From positions 11,461 through 75,460 of the forward strand of contig DCUI01000269.1 in the NCBI GenBank assembly GCA_002327785.1: 64,000 nucleotides of DNA, written 5' to 3'. A program made the position numbers and the translations under genes. This DNA is from Phycisphaerales bacterium UBA2218. Lineage in GTDB: Bacteria > Planctomycetota > Phycisphaerae > Sedimentisphaerales > Anaerobacaceae. Shown here one piece after another: positions 26,880 to 36,680 of this stretch (position 1 is its first letter; every line of letters starts with the position of its first letter). Below the pieces are notes generated by a model that saw only the letters and a program-made list of their open reading frames with translations, ran no database searches and was not told the DNA's origin.

Positions 26880-28013
26880 TCACTGGAACAGCTTCGGCGC
26901 CAGTTCGCCCAGGTAAACCCGCCAGACGGGCCAACTGTGGTTGCCCTCGGTCAAATGCCACTCGTGCCGGATGTTCCTGTCCTTGAGCATCGCGATGAAG
27001 TCCTCGTTGCGCTTGAGCAGAAAATCATCCTTGCCGCAGGCGATCCAGAGCAGCTTGAGCTTCTGGTTTGTCGCCTCCGGGTTGTCCAGGGCATCGGCCA
27101 CAGTTTCGCGAGATGGGGCCGAGGCACTGAAACCCGCGACCCAGGCAAACCGATCCAGATTGTTCAGGCCGATCGTGAGCGACTGGCCGCCGCCCATGCT
27201 CAGACCGGCGATGCAGCGACCGGCGGCGTCGGTCTTCACACGGTAGTTGGCCTCGACAAAAGGCATGACGTCCCGGAGCAGGTCGCGCTCGAAGGCTCCC
27301 GTATTGCCCTGCGGACCCGACACCGAGCGGTCGCCGGCGTGGCCGTCCATCGTGACCACCACCATAGGCCGGGCCTTGTCTTGGGCGATCAGGTTGTCGA
27401 GAATCCAGTGGGCCTTGCCATGGACAACCCAGGTGGCTTGGTTGTCACCGCTGCCGTGCTGGAGATAGAGCGTCGGGAAGCAGGCGTCCGCCTGCTGGTC
27501 GTACCCCGGCGGCGTGTAGACGGCGAGCTCACGCTGACGGTTGAGCGACTTCGAGAAGTAGCTGTGACTATGCACGACGCCGTGAGGGACATCCTGGAAG
27601 TCGTGCAGCAGCGGCGGCCGGCCGGGGATGTGCAGAATGCTCGTTCGCGGCTCGCGCATCGGTTTGATCGCCGGATTGCCGGGGTCGATCATCTGCAGGC
27701 CGTCCACGCGGAAGCTGTACTCCCAGACGCCCGGCGCGATGGGTCCCACCGTGGCGCTCCACACGTCGCCCTCGCCTTGGGTCATCGCCACGGCGTCGCC
27801 GCCCCACTGGCCGGCAACAACAACCTCCATGGCCTTGGACGCCCGGAGCCGGAAGGTCACTCGCCCATCCATAGCCACCTCCGGCGATTGCGTGGAAACG
27901 GATGCACGCGGCCGCCTCGCGTCGGCGCCCGATTGCGCAACACCGGGGGTTTCAGATGCGAGCACAATGACCAACATGACTGACAGAAGAAGCGGACAGG
28001 AGCGGGTGAACAT
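26880..28013 (-). CDS. secreted esterase (enterochelin/feruloyl-esterase-like alpha/beta hydrolase) with N-terminal E-set domain
   Basis: About 377 residues. A signal peptide (about 1-27) is followed by an Ig-like/CBM48-type E-set domain (about 40-110: VTFRLRASKAMEVVVAGQW ... GVWEYSFRVDGLQMIDPGN) and an alpha/beta hydrolase domain. The nucleophile is Ser in GLSMGGGQS, the acid probably Asp in CGKDDF and the base His in GNHSWPVWR. This architecture is common among secreted acetyl-xylan/feruloyl esterase-like enzymes of polysaccharide degraders. The frame opens at 28028, but GGAG lies nine bases before the internal ATG at 28013, which begins a proper signal peptide. Nothing recognisable lies in 28029-28209. 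Confidence 0.87.
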   Translation of the reverse strand: MFTRSCPLLLSVMLVIVLASETPGVAQSGADARRPRASVSTQSPEVAMDGRVTFRLRASKAMEVVVAGQWGGDAVAMTQGEGDVWSATVGPIAPGVWEYSFRVDGLQMIDPGNPAIKPMREPRTSILHIPGRPPLLHDFQDVPHGVVHSHSYFSKSLNRQRELAVYTPPGYDQQADACFPTLYLQHGSGDNQATWVVHGKAHWILDNLIAQDKARPMVVVTMDGHAGDRSVSGPQGNTGAFERDLLRDVMPFVEANYRVKTDAAGRCIAGLSMGGGQSLTIGLNNLDRFAWVAGFSASAPSRETVADALDNPEATNQKLKLLWIACGKDDFLLKRNEDFIAMLKDRNIRHEWHLTEGNHSWPVWRVYLGELAPKLFQ

Positions 28014-28209
28014 CGTGGTCATCTCCATTCACAGCGGTCTTAGCTTGACTCGTGCACCACGTGCGGCACTGAACACAGTGACGGGATTCTACCACACTTG
28101 CCTCCCGAGAAAAATAGTGTGTTTCCTTGCGAATTTGGTATGCTGAGGGTCTCGTTTCCGCGTGGGCGGCCAAACGGGCGACGGTGATACCGGTGTGGAG
28201 GTCGAATCT

Positions 28210-29475
28210 ATGGTTGTCCTGAGAAAACGATTGATTCTGTCGATTCTGGTCATTTCCCTTGTCATGGCATCCGCGGGTTGGGCAGAAGACTGGCCGTGCT
28301 TTCGTGGGCCGGGCCGGCAAGGCGTCTCACAGGAAAAGGACATACCAACCCAGTGGAGCGCCACGTCGAATCTCAGGTGGAAAACGCCCATCCCCGGCGA
28401 GGGCTGGTCGTCTCCCATCGTATTCGGCAACCGCATATTCGTGACAACCGCAACCGACGGCGGCAAATCGCTCCATCTGATCCGCTTGGATCGCAAAGAG
28501 GGAGGAGTCATCTGGGACAGGGAGGTCACGCGACAGGAACCCAAATACAAGCAACGGCCCAACTCCTACGCTACCTCTACGCCGGTCACGGACGGCCAAA
28601 GGGTATACATGATCGCCTGCGATGGGCGGATTCTGGCGGCGGACATGGATGGAACGGTCGTCTGGACGAACGGCGATTTCGATTACTACAGCCAGCACGG
28701 ACTGGCTGTCTCGCCTGTGCTCTATGAGGACCTCGTCATCGTCGTATTCGACTGGAGCAGCCCGGGGCCCGAAAAGAAGGTGGGCTGGGAAATCCCGTGG
28801 GACAAGGCCGTGATTCTGGCGTTGGACAAAGACACCGGAACCGTGCGGTGGAAGGGCAGTCGGGGCAGTTCCCAGATCGCCCACGCCACGCCGCAAATCG
28901 CCACCGTGGACGGCCGCGACCAGCTCGTCAGCAGTGCCGGCAGCGTCGTGCAAGGATTCGACCTCAAGACGGGTGAGCGGCTCTGGACCGTGTCCAGCCC
29001 GGGCGAAGGCGTAGTGCCCTCCGTCGTGGTCGGCGACGGCATGGCGTTCACGGCGTCCGGTTTCCGCCAGGAGACCATCCTTGCGGTCCGGCTGGGCGGC
29101 CGCGGCGACATCACACAGACCCACGTCGCATGGCGAGTGACTGAGGGGGTCCCCCACGTTCCATCGATGCTCTATGTCTCGCCTCGCCTGTACTCAGTCT
29201 CGGATGAAGGCATTGTCAATTGCATCGAGGGGACCACCGGCAAGATCCTCTGGCGAGAGCGGCTCGGCGGCAAGTTCTCCGTCTCCCCGGTCTACGCCGA
29301 CGGCAAGGTCTACTTCCTCTCGGAGAAGGGTAAGGCAACCGTCATTGAGGAAGGGCCGCAGTTCAAAGCCCTGGCTGAGAATGAGCTGGGCGAGACCTGC
29401 TGCGCCAGTCCCGCAATCTCGCAGGGCAATCTCTTCATCCGGACCGAGAAGACGCTCTACTGCATCGGCAAATGA
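28210..29475 (+). CDS. secreted PQQ-type beta-propeller protein
   Basis: About 421 residues. A signal peptide (about 1-25, cut near GWA-ED) and the planctomycete-typical start EDWPCFRGPGRQGVS precede repeated propeller blades, each with a tryptophan-docking pattern (ALDKDTGTVRWKG, GFDLKTGERLWTV, CIEGTTGKILWRE). Such proteins resemble BamB or quinoprotein propellers but lack dehydrogenase cofactor residues that I can identify, so a structural or binding role is as likely as enzymatic activity. The frame opens at 28162; GGAGG about eight bases before ATG 28210 fixes the start. It ends 16 bp before the converging PD40 gene. Confidence 0.87.
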   Translation: MVVLRKRLILSILVISLVMASAGWAEDWPCFRGPGRQGVSQEKDIPTQWSATSNLRWKTPIPGEGWSSPIVFGNRIFVTTATDGGKSLHLIRLDRKEGGVIWDREVTRQEPKYKQRPNSYATSTPVTDGQRVYMIACDGRILAADMDGTVVWTNGDFDYYSQHGLAVSPVLYEDLVIVVFDWSSPGPEKKVGWEIPWDKAVILALDKDTGTVRWKGSRGSSQIAHATPQIATVDGRDQLVSSAGSVVQGFDLKTGERLWTVSSPGEGVVPSVVVGDGMAFTASGFRQETILAVRLGGRGDITQTHVAWRVTEGVPHVPSMLYVSPRLYSVSDEGIVNCIEGTTGKILWRERLGGKFSVSPVYADGKVYFLSEKGKATVIEEGPQFKALAENELGETCCASPAISQGNLFIRTEKTLYCIGK

Positions 29476-29491
29476 TGCTGATCAGCATTCG

Positions 29492-31096
29492 TCACTCGCG
29501 GCCGGCCAAGTAGGGCGTGGTGCCCTGGGGGGCCGTATCCGCTTTCGGCGTGGCCATCGTGATGGGCATCTCGACGGAAACCTTCCGAGAGCTTCGCACA
29601 ACCCGGCCAAGAGATTCCTTGGCGACGCGGACGGGCTCTGTCACAAGCTCCGGAACGCTGTACGTCCACAGACACGAGTTGTAGTCCGTCGGGTCCCACT
29701 GGGGCAGGATGAACGGCTTGTGGGCTGTGCCGTTGGGATCGACGTAGCTGATATACGTCCGAGTGAAGACGCCATCGTCCCTCTTGCTGCTAAACGCGAT
29801 CCACCGGCTGTTCGAGGACCAACCGTGCCAACTCTCGCTCTCGTCGCTGTTGATCTCCAGGCGGCGAGCCTCATGGCGACCGGTCTGCCGGGCGGCTTCG
29901 AGGTCGATCATATACAGATCACTGCTCTGCCGATAGGCGGGGAAACAGCCGTAGTCGCATAGGGACAGCAGTAGCCATCGCCCGTCCGGACTGATCCGCG
30001 GCAAGAGAATACTCCGGCCGATCTCGCGGGCTGCCACAACCGTCTCGACCTGTCCCCATGTGTCCCGGTCCGAATCATAGGGAATCCGGACCAGGTCATA
30101 TTTGATCTCGTCGTATCGTTCCGGGATTACATTTCGCGCCGTCCAGGTCAGCGGCGCACTGCAGAAGTACAAGAAGCGACCGTCGGGCGACCAGGTCGGG
30201 TACGTCTCCAGGCGATCTTTCCTTGCGAGGTCCGGCGCCGTCTTGATCTTCCGCGATCCCGTGTCATAATACGCCAGCAGCGAATCGAGATCGATCACGT
30301 CGCGGACTTCCTCGCTCGCCGAGTGGGGGAACAGGGCCACTTTCATGCTGGTATAGACGAGGACCTTCCCACTCGGGTGCCAGGAGGCGTAGCCGAACGT
30401 GGAGCCGACCTTCTCGGTCCTGCCATCCTTGAGAATGACGGCGGAATTGCCGTAGTCACCGCTTCGCGTGCTGACCAGCATCGTATCGGTGCGATTGTTG
30501 CGGAACGTGTGGCAGTTGACGCACCCGCCGCGAAAGTAGTCATTCGTCAGGACGGTCGATTCATCAAAGGTCCGCAGATCCCGCTGGTAGATCCCCATAT
30601 CGCGCCACGCGGAATGGGCCGGGTGGATTTTGCGGTAAACGAGATAGCCGTCGATATCCTCGTTGGCGACGCTCGTGCCAAACGCATTGAATCGCTGCCA
30701 CTGGGGGCCCTGACCGTTTGCAGCATCGGACAGGACAAGTACTTCACAAGTGAGCTCCCGCCCCTTATTTGCCGACAGTAGCTTGTGCCACGGCTTCTCC
30801 GGGATCATGATCTTCGGCGAGCGGCTGTCAATCTCGATCGGGCCGCCCTGCTCCGACGCGATCCGAACCTGGTAACGTCGTCCGCTCTCCCGGACGACGA
30901 AATTCAGGGGGGCGATGTTCGGCGGAACAACCGAATCGGCATAGTCCGGCTCGACCCGGGGAGGCCGCCCGGCAGGCGAAGCCCGCTCTGAGGTAGTGAA
31001 CGAGCCGGAGGCAGCAAGGCACGCGATGCAGGTCGTCAGTAGAATCGATCCCGCCGCGAAGGCCATCAGGAAATATCGATTGCGTCTCTTCATCAT
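29492..31096 (-). CDS. secreted TolB/PD40-like propeller protein with a CxxCH heme-type motif
   Basis: About 534 residues. A hydrophobic signal segment (about 8-30) includes TTCIACLAAS, so it may be a lipoprotein. A region near residue 150 reads DYFRGGCVNCHTFRNN, a single CVNCH motif of the type that carries covalent heme c. After it come PD40/WD40-like repeats (ASWHPSGKVLVYTS, PTWSPDGRFLYFCS, PRISPDGRWLLLSL, WHGWSSNSRWIAFSS). The ATG overlaps the stop of the preceding membrane protein gene (ATGA), so translation is coupled. It is the last gene of a three-gene operon. Function is unknown; heme binding is inferred from the motif only. Confidence 0.85.
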   Translation of the reverse strand: MMKRRNRYFLMAFAAGSILLTTCIACLAASGSFTTSERASPAGRPPRVEPDYADSVVPPNIAPLNFVVRESGRRYQVRIASEQGGPIEIDSRSPKIMIPEKPWHKLLSANKGRELTCEVLVLSDAANGQGPQWQRFNAFGTSVANEDIDGYLVYRKIHPAHSAWRDMGIYQRDLRTFDESTVLTNDYFRGGCVNCHTFRNNRTDTMLVSTRSGDYGNSAVILKDGRTEKVGSTFGYASWHPSGKVLVYTSMKVALFPHSASEEVRDVIDLDSLLAYYDTGSRKIKTAPDLARKDRLETYPTWSPDGRFLYFCSAPLTWTARNVIPERYDEIKYDLVRIPYDSDRDTWGQVETVVAAREIGRSILLPRISPDGRWLLLSLCDYGCFPAYRQSSDLYMIDLEAARQTGRHEARRLEINSDESESWHGWSSNSRWIAFSSKRDDGVFTRTYISYVDPNGTAHKPFILPQWDPTDYNSCLWTYSVPELVTEPVRVAKESLGRVVRSSRKVSVEMPITMATPKADTAPQGTTPYLAGRE

Positions 31097-33162
31097 CGGT
31101 TCGCCACCCGGGTGCAGAAGTAGTAAAAAAAATAGCTTCCGCGATAGTCCCTCGCCAACTCGGCGACAGCGGCGGCCCTGTCGTTGCCGTGCCTGTTGAC
31201 GACGCTGCTGAAATGTTTCATTCGCCGATCCATTTCGGGACTGATCGACCGACCATGCAGATCGACCGGCTTGCCCGTGCCATAAGCGTAGATGAGGATC
31301 GCCTCCTGGCACAAAGGCGGGATCTCGGTGTAGCCGAACTCATCCAGTCGCTCGATCTGCTGCACGATTCTGCCCAACTGTCCCTTCAGCAGATGCCACG
31401 CCATCAGGTACTTGAAGGCCATCCGGTTAGGGGGGGGCGATACACTGTTCGGTGGTTGCGGCCCGATGCCGCCGCCCTGCTCGACCAAAGCGGTTAGCAG
31501 CGCCTCTTCCGCGTAGAATAGCGCCGGCGAATCCTTCCTCAGACGCTGGACTCGCAGGCGCTGGATCTCGGCGTCGCCGGAGAGATTCGGATCGGCGTCA
31601 AGATGTGCAAGACATTCGCTCGCCCCACGACGATGAAAGAGCGTCTTCTCAAGACGCCCCAAGTAGATCCGGGCCGCGTCGGCCCTTCCTTTGACCAGGT
31701 TGACCTTCGCCAGGCGTTCCAGGATCAACGGGTGTTCGCCGAACGTCTCCAGGCATTCGGTCAGGTTCTTCTCGGCCAGATTCACCAGTCCCAGGTCGAT
31801 CAGCGTATCGAATACGTGCCAATAGAGCACGACGTGATCGTCGCCCGTGCGGAGCAGTCCGTCCGGCTGCTGCGCGTACAGGAACATGTCCCGGTCGAGT
31901 CGACCAGTGTAATACAGGGCTCGGTTGATCGCATTAATGGCATCGAGGCTGCTGGGACAATGGCGGGCGGCCGTGAGGACCTGGAGCCACATCCGTCGGC
32001 AGGCGTAGTGATGGACCGCGAGCAACGCCTTCTGTCTGCCGTCCAGTGAGGATACGACCGCCGTCCCGCCGGCCGCAAACAACACGACTGTTCCAAAGGC
32101 CCACTGGACCGCCGGTTTCGTGATCCAGCGAACGGGCGAACCCCTGCGGGACTTGTCTGGTCCCGCGCGTCGTCCTTTGGGCGGTTTCTCCGGCGGCTCC
32201 TCGCCTGCCTCTCGGCGGCGCAATCGAGCGGATAGAATGTGTCCCAATCCCCCGGCCAGCACGCCCACGAGCGGAAACAGGTACACCACATATACGGCCG
32301 CGACCATCTTCTCCCGCGTGGTCCAGCCGAGGACCCGCCAGGATATCGGCAGCATCTCCGTGTAGGCATTGACGAGGCTGATGCGGAATCCGAGTACGCC
32401 TGCGACGTAGGGCAGCGCGGCGGCAACCGGTAGATAGAACCCGACGCAGCGCCATCGCTTGCGGCAAAGCTCGCAGGCGATGCACAGTCCGGCAAACGGC
32501 AGGAATGCGGCCGCACCAACGACGTACAGAATGACCGACAACAGAAGATAGACGACGCCATCGCGCAACCCGCATGGTTGTGCGAGAGCATTCCGCCTGC
32601 AGGTGAGCCTCACGTAAAGACAGCCAAAGGCGAGCGATGCCAGAGCCCCCATAAACAGGGGAAGGTGATAACTGTACCGGCAATATGCAATGAGCACGAA
32701 GATCGCGGGCACAAATCGCAGCAGGCGAGCCCCGGGCACCCGTACAACCCGCAGCAGATATCCTGTACAGGCCGAAATCGCCCATGCCTGAATGGTGATG
32801 ACGGCCGCCCCGGCCCAGGAATATTCGAGAAACTGGGAAACGAAGGCCGACACGTACTTGATGAGGCCGCCGGGGCATGACACCCTCTCAAGAAAGAACG
32901 GCCATCCTCTGTAGAAGACCGGGAAGTTCGTGATCGTTCCGCAACTGTAGATCAGGCACGGCTCGACCCATAGCCACACATACAGATAGGAGAAAGCGAA
33001 GAACAGAACGGACCGTACGGCATCACCACCATGACGACCCGGGACCGATCCCTCAGAGGAATCACTCGTATGAGTGTCCACAGATTTTCGCCCGGCGGTT
33101 ATCGTCATGCTGGTCTGCCCCTCTATCTGCCAGAACGCGTCCGGCGCCCCTGCCAGCCTCAC
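31093..33162 (-). CDS. multi-spanning membrane protein with C-terminal helical-repeat region (DUF6057-like)
   Basis: About 689 residues. The N-terminal 380 residues contain about ten hydrophobic helices (for example SVLFFAFSYLYVWLWVEP, LLLSVILYVVGAAAFLPFAG, AFGTVVLFAAGGTAVVSSL). The C-terminal 300 residues are soluble and helical, TPR-like (ALYYTGRLDRDMFLYAQQ, LAEKNLTECLETFGEHPLIL, AFKYLMAWHLLKGQLGRIVQ). The layout matches what I recall of the uncharacterised DUF6057 family, often found beside PD40 and DUF5107 proteins. The start is a GTG overlapping the upstream stop (GTGA); an internal ATG at 33108 with GGGG nine bases upstream is an alternative. The middle gene of a coupled trio; no function can be given. 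Confidence 0.8.
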   Translation of the reverse strand: MRLAGAPDAFWQIEGQTSMTITAGRKSVDTHTSDSSEGSVPGRHGGDAVRSVLFFAFSYLYVWLWVEPCLIYSCGTITNFPVFYRGWPFFLERVSCPGGLIKYVSAFVSQFLEYSWAGAAVITIQAWAISACTGYLLRVVRVPGARLLRFVPAIFVLIAYCRYSYHLPLFMGALASLAFGCLYVRLTCRRNALAQPCGLRDGVVYLLLSVILYVVGAAAFLPFAGLCIACELCRKRWRCVGFYLPVAAALPYVAGVLGFRISLVNAYTEMLPISWRVLGWTTREKMVAAVYVVYLFPLVGVLAGGLGHILSARLRRREAGEEPPEKPPKGRRAGPDKSRRGSPVRWITKPAVQWAFGTVVLFAAGGTAVVSSLDGRQKALLAVHHYACRRMWLQVLTAARHCPSSLDAINAINRALYYTGRLDRDMFLYAQQPDGLLRTGDDHVVLYWHVFDTLIDLGLVNLAEKNLTECLETFGEHPLILERLAKVNLVKGRADAARIYLGRLEKTLFHRRGASECLAHLDADPNLSGDAEIQRLRVQRLRKDSPALFYAEEALLTALVEQGGGIGPQPPNSVSPPPNRMAFKYLMAWHLLKGQLGRIVQQIERLDEFGYTEIPPLCQEAILIYAYGTGKPVDLHGRSISPEMDRRMKHFSSVVNRHGNDRAAAVAELARDYRGSYFFYYFCTRVANR

Positions 33163-36100
33163 TTCTGCTTCAATTCAGCCGCCTGGATTCCAGCCCAGAC
33201 ATGGCTGACGTTGAGTTTCGCGGCCATCTCGAACTCACTGCGTGCCGAGATGAGATCTCCCTTGCCCAGATAGCCCAAGCCCAGAGTATAATGGGCGGAC
33301 GCCTCCTGGACCTGCCGAGTCTGCCGCTCGCCAAACTTGGCAAAGAAGTCTGCGGCCTCCCCTCGTGCGAGACGCTCCGTGCCGGTCTTGATGAGTTCCT
33401 CGAAGTCGGCAACCGCCTCGGTCTCGCGATCCAGCTTCTTCAAGCATAGGGCCCGGTAGAAGCGCGCGTCCGGCGAGCGGAATCCCCCCTGTTGTCCCAC
33501 TGCGTCTACAAAGCATAGCCTGGCCTTCACCGGGTCGCCGATCGCCTCATGGGCACAGCCGGTGTAGTAGGCAAACTGTGCTGCGCGAGGATCGTTCTTC
33601 GGCTTGCCGACGGAGAGGTTCTCGGGGTATTCGGCCGCCGCCAGGAAATCGGCAAGAGCCTCTTTGGGATGGTCCGCCTTGAGCCGACTGATGCCACGCA
33701 GCAGATGGGCATCCACGTACACATCACGGATCTCGCCGCCGCCCTCGCGGACATGGAAGTGCTGCTTGGCGAGCGCGTCGACCGCCTCATCGTATCGCCC
33801 GGCCAGGACCAGCACCATGATCTTACGCAGGTAGCTATCGTTGCGTTTGACGACGACGGCCTGATGTTTCTCCATGAGATCCAGACGCTTCTCGACGTCC
33901 GCATTGCCCAGCTCATAGAGCTCATCCAACTCCGTGAGCAGCCGCGGGTCACGGCCATTGTGGGAGACCGCCCGTTCGTAGCAGTTGATGGCCTTGGGGA
34001 CATCGTTTTTCGTCCGGTAGTAGGCCCAGCCGAGATTCCGATGCGCCATGGCGAACGTGCCGTCGATGGCAAGCGACCTTTCCCAGCACTCGATGGCCTT
34101 CTCGGGCTGGAGCTCGTAGAGCAGGTTCCCAAGGTAGTAATGCGCTTTGGCGTCGGTGGAGTTGCGGGCAATCGCGGCCCTGAGGACCTCCGCCGATTCG
34201 GCCCGGAATGGGAAGCAGTAGTCGCCGGGCATCCTGCCGGCCTGAGAGTACAACTCCTCCGCCAGCTTGACATCGCCCTTTTGCGTATGGAGAAACCCAA
34301 GGTAGTAGTACACCAGCGGCGAGCTGCCTGCGAGGTCGGTCTTGTCGCGGGCCGCGCGGATCAGGACCTCGATCGCATCATCCCAGAGCCCCCAGCTCAT
34401 GTAATCGGTTGCAAGCTCCAGGTATGCCTGGAGATCGCGGCGTATGGCCGTCTCCAGGTCTTGTAGCGTCGTTTCAGCCTGACGCCGGGAGCCGGACTTC
34501 CGCTGGGCCAGCAGCAACTCGTTCATCGCCAGGAAATCCAACGGGTCCTTGTCGAGCACACCGGCCAGGACGTTCATCGCCTGTTTCAGCTTCCCCAGAC
34601 GGGTGAGGATCGCGGCCTTGAGGTCCAGGGCCTTGCTATCCAGCGCGTTCGTAATCAGAGACTGGTCGATCTGTTCGAGGGCGGTAGCGAACTGTCCCTT
34701 TCGACAGGATAGTTCCGCCAACTGGTAGTAAGCCGCAGCGCGGAACGCATAATCCCACGAGGCGCGATAGAACCAGTCGTAGGCTTCATCGAGCTTGCCT
34801 TGCGCTCGCAGGGCCAGGCCCAGATGATAGAGGGCCTCGGTGTCGCCCGGCCGGGTGTACTCGGCCGAGAGCCGTTCGACGGCGCGACGCAGGTGCTCCT
34901 CGGCCTCGTCGTACACACCCCGCCTGCTGTAGGTGACTCCGACAATCGTGTTCGTCCGCGCGTCGTTCGGGTCACGTCGCAGGGCCTCTTCGTAATAGTC
35001 GAACGGGTTGACGCGAGGATTATGAATCTGCTCGATGCGAAGACCCGTCAGGTACAGTTCCTCCACCGTCTTGACATCCTTTGGGGCCGCCGGCGGTTTG
35101 ACCGTCGCCGGCAGATTCGGGTCATAGGCGATATCCACGGGCTGATACGAGATCAGCGTATCACCCGACTTGGTAAGCAGGATGGCCGTCAGATCGGTCT
35201 TGCGAGTTCCCGCAGGCACAGTGACCTCCGTCACGAACGGCTTGTCCGGACTGATGGAAATCGTCTGCTCCAGAAGCGTCTGCTCTCCTGCCTTCAGGAT
35301 AGCCATGGCCTTGTCGTATCGGGCCGTGGCGTTGAATCCGAGCCTTGCCTTGCCGTCGGCGGCAAGCTCCAGGTTCACGGCGCCCTGCGTGTTCGCCTTC
35401 TTGAACCCACCGATGTCGCGGACCGGATACCAGTACTGCTTAAACGCCTTGACCTCATGGGGCTTGATCCAACTGTAGTCCGGCTGGTTATCGGAGAAGG
35501 CCCCGACCATCAGCTCGGCGTACGGGCCATCGGCGTCGGTGAGAATCTTGTCCCACATTCGACCGGTCGGCCCGGGGCTCCACTCCCAGAGCTTGGCCCC
35601 GCAGACGACATGGTGGTCGCCGATATGGACGACGCCGGCCCGCTTGCCATGGTCGTAGCCGCCCATGAAATCCTCCTGGAGGTCCCAGGCAAAGAACGAC
35701 ACGGGCTCCGGATGGTTTTCCCACCAGGAGAGGTCCACCCCTCGGTAATCGACGCCGCGATAGCGCTCATTCGCCATCGGCCAATGCGCAAAGTCGTTCT
35801 TCGAGTGATATGTCGCAGCCGTGACACTGGGCGGGAAGAGCACCCGGTAATCGTCGTTGACGTGCACGGCGACATTCGCCCAATAGAGGATCGAGTGCGG
35901 ATACGCCGTCCGATTGTCCAACTTGACTGTCGCCTCGATGTAGGATTTGCCCGGATAGAGAGTGACGCCGATGAGCCATTTCATCCGGTGCCGCCGCTCG
36001 GTCTCGCCGAACCAGATGGTCTTGCTGCCGTCGTCGTTCGATGCGAGCGCATAGTCCACCGGCATCTGGGTCGTGTTGCGATGATGGTGGAAGACGCACC

Positions 36101-36512
36101 ACTCGATGCCGCCGGAGATCCAGGCGCCGAGCATACCGATCAGCGCGGGTTTGATCACGTTCTGGCGGTAGAACATTTCATAGCCGTTCGTCTTGTCCGT
36201 GGCATAGAAGAGCCGACCGCCGATCTGGGGCAGGATGCACAGCTTGACGTACTCGTTCGCCAAGTACAGGGCCTTGTAGGTCTTCTCCTCGCGGACATCC
36301 GTCACGCCATCCAGCATGGGATAAGGATAGATTCGCTTCTGCGCCCCCTGGTAGGATTCGTTCGTATAGAACCTCGGGTTCACATCCGGCGGGTCCAGCC
36401 GGTAGGTCGGCAGCGTCAGCGGCTCTTCCCACACTTTCACCGCCGCCGGGGCAGATACAACAAGAATCAGAACGAACAGAAACGACAGCCCCGGGAGTTC
36501 TCTCTTTGCCAT
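33159..36512 (-). CDS. secreted DUF5107 / TPR-repeat protein
   Basis: About 1117 residues. Signal peptide (about 1-23, SFLFVLILVVSAPAAVKVWE). A beta-sandwich DUF5107 domain spans about 40-400 (NESYQGAQKRIYPYPMLDGV, CILPQIGGRLFYATDKTNGY, GGIEWCVFHHHRN, VSFFAWDLQEDFMGGYDHG); the fold resembles aldose-epimerase/galactose-mutarotase-like sandwiches, pointing to carbohydrate binding or processing. From about 470 to the end there are many TPR units (LYHLGLALRAQGKLDEAYDW, AHYYLGNLLYELQPEKAIEC, MAHRNLGWAYYRTKND). AGGAG precedes the ATG. It leads the operon and overlaps the next gene by 4 bp. A periplasmic sugar-related scaffold is a reasonable guess, not shown. Confidence 0.85.
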   Translation of the reverse strand: MAKRELPGLSFLFVLILVVSAPAAVKVWEEPLTLPTYRLDPPDVNPRFYTNESYQGAQKRIYPYPMLDGVTDVREEKTYKALYLANEYVKLCILPQIGGRLFYATDKTNGYEMFYRQNVIKPALIGMLGAWISGGIEWCVFHHHRNTTQMPVDYALASNDDGSKTIWFGETERRHRMKWLIGVTLYPGKSYIEATVKLDNRTAYPHSILYWANVAVHVNDDYRVLFPPSVTAATYHSKNDFAHWPMANERYRGVDYRGVDLSWWENHPEPVSFFAWDLQEDFMGGYDHGKRAGVVHIGDHHVVCGAKLWEWSPGPTGRMWDKILTDADGPYAELMVGAFSDNQPDYSWIKPHEVKAFKQYWYPVRDIGGFKKANTQGAVNLELAADGKARLGFNATARYDKAMAILKAGEQTLLEQTISISPDKPFVTEVTVPAGTRKTDLTAILLTKSGDTLISYQPVDIAYDPNLPATVKPPAAPKDVKTVEELYLTGLRIEQIHNPRVNPFDYYEEALRRDPNDARTNTIVGVTYSRRGVYDEAEEHLRRAVERLSAEYTRPGDTEALYHLGLALRAQGKLDEAYDWFYRASWDYAFRAAAYYQLAELSCRKGQFATALEQIDQSLITNALDSKALDLKAAILTRLGKLKQAMNVLAGVLDKDPLDFLAMNELLLAQRKSGSRRQAETTLQDLETAIRRDLQAYLELATDYMSWGLWDDAIEVLIRAARDKTDLAGSSPLVYYYLGFLHTQKGDVKLAEELYSQAGRMPGDYCFPFRAESAEVLRAAIARNSTDAKAHYYLGNLLYELQPEKAIECWERSLAIDGTFAMAHRNLGWAYYRTKNDVPKAINCYERAVSHNGRDPRLLTELDELYELGNADVEKRLDLMEKHQAVVVKRNDSYLRKIMVLVLAGRYDEAVDALAKQHFHVREGGGEIRDVYVDAHLLRGISRLKADHPKEALADFLAAAEYPENLSVGKPKNDPRAAQFAYYTGCAHEAIGDPVKARLCFVDAVGQQGGFRSPDARFYRALCLKKLDRETEAVADFEELIKTGTERLARGEAADFFAKFGERQTRQVQEASAHYTLGLGYLGKGDLISARSEFEMAAKLNVSHVWAGIQAAELKQK

Positions 36513-36680
36513 AGGTCGCTACTCCTTTCATGCAGACCCGCCCACAAGTCCAGGCACAGCCACTCACCATCTTAGCAGAATGCCCCTACGGCAACAAGAA
36601 CCATCGCACCTTTCCAAGGTATCAATCCAGATCCGGCTATTGCGTTTTCCCTCGCGGGCGTGTAAGCTAACGTACTGAGT
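36513..36680. other. intergenic leader of the DUF5107 operon
   Basis: The 168 bases upstream of the minus-strand DUF5107 gene hold the AGGAG ribosome site. I see no clear promoter hexamers and no gene. Confidence 0.3.
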
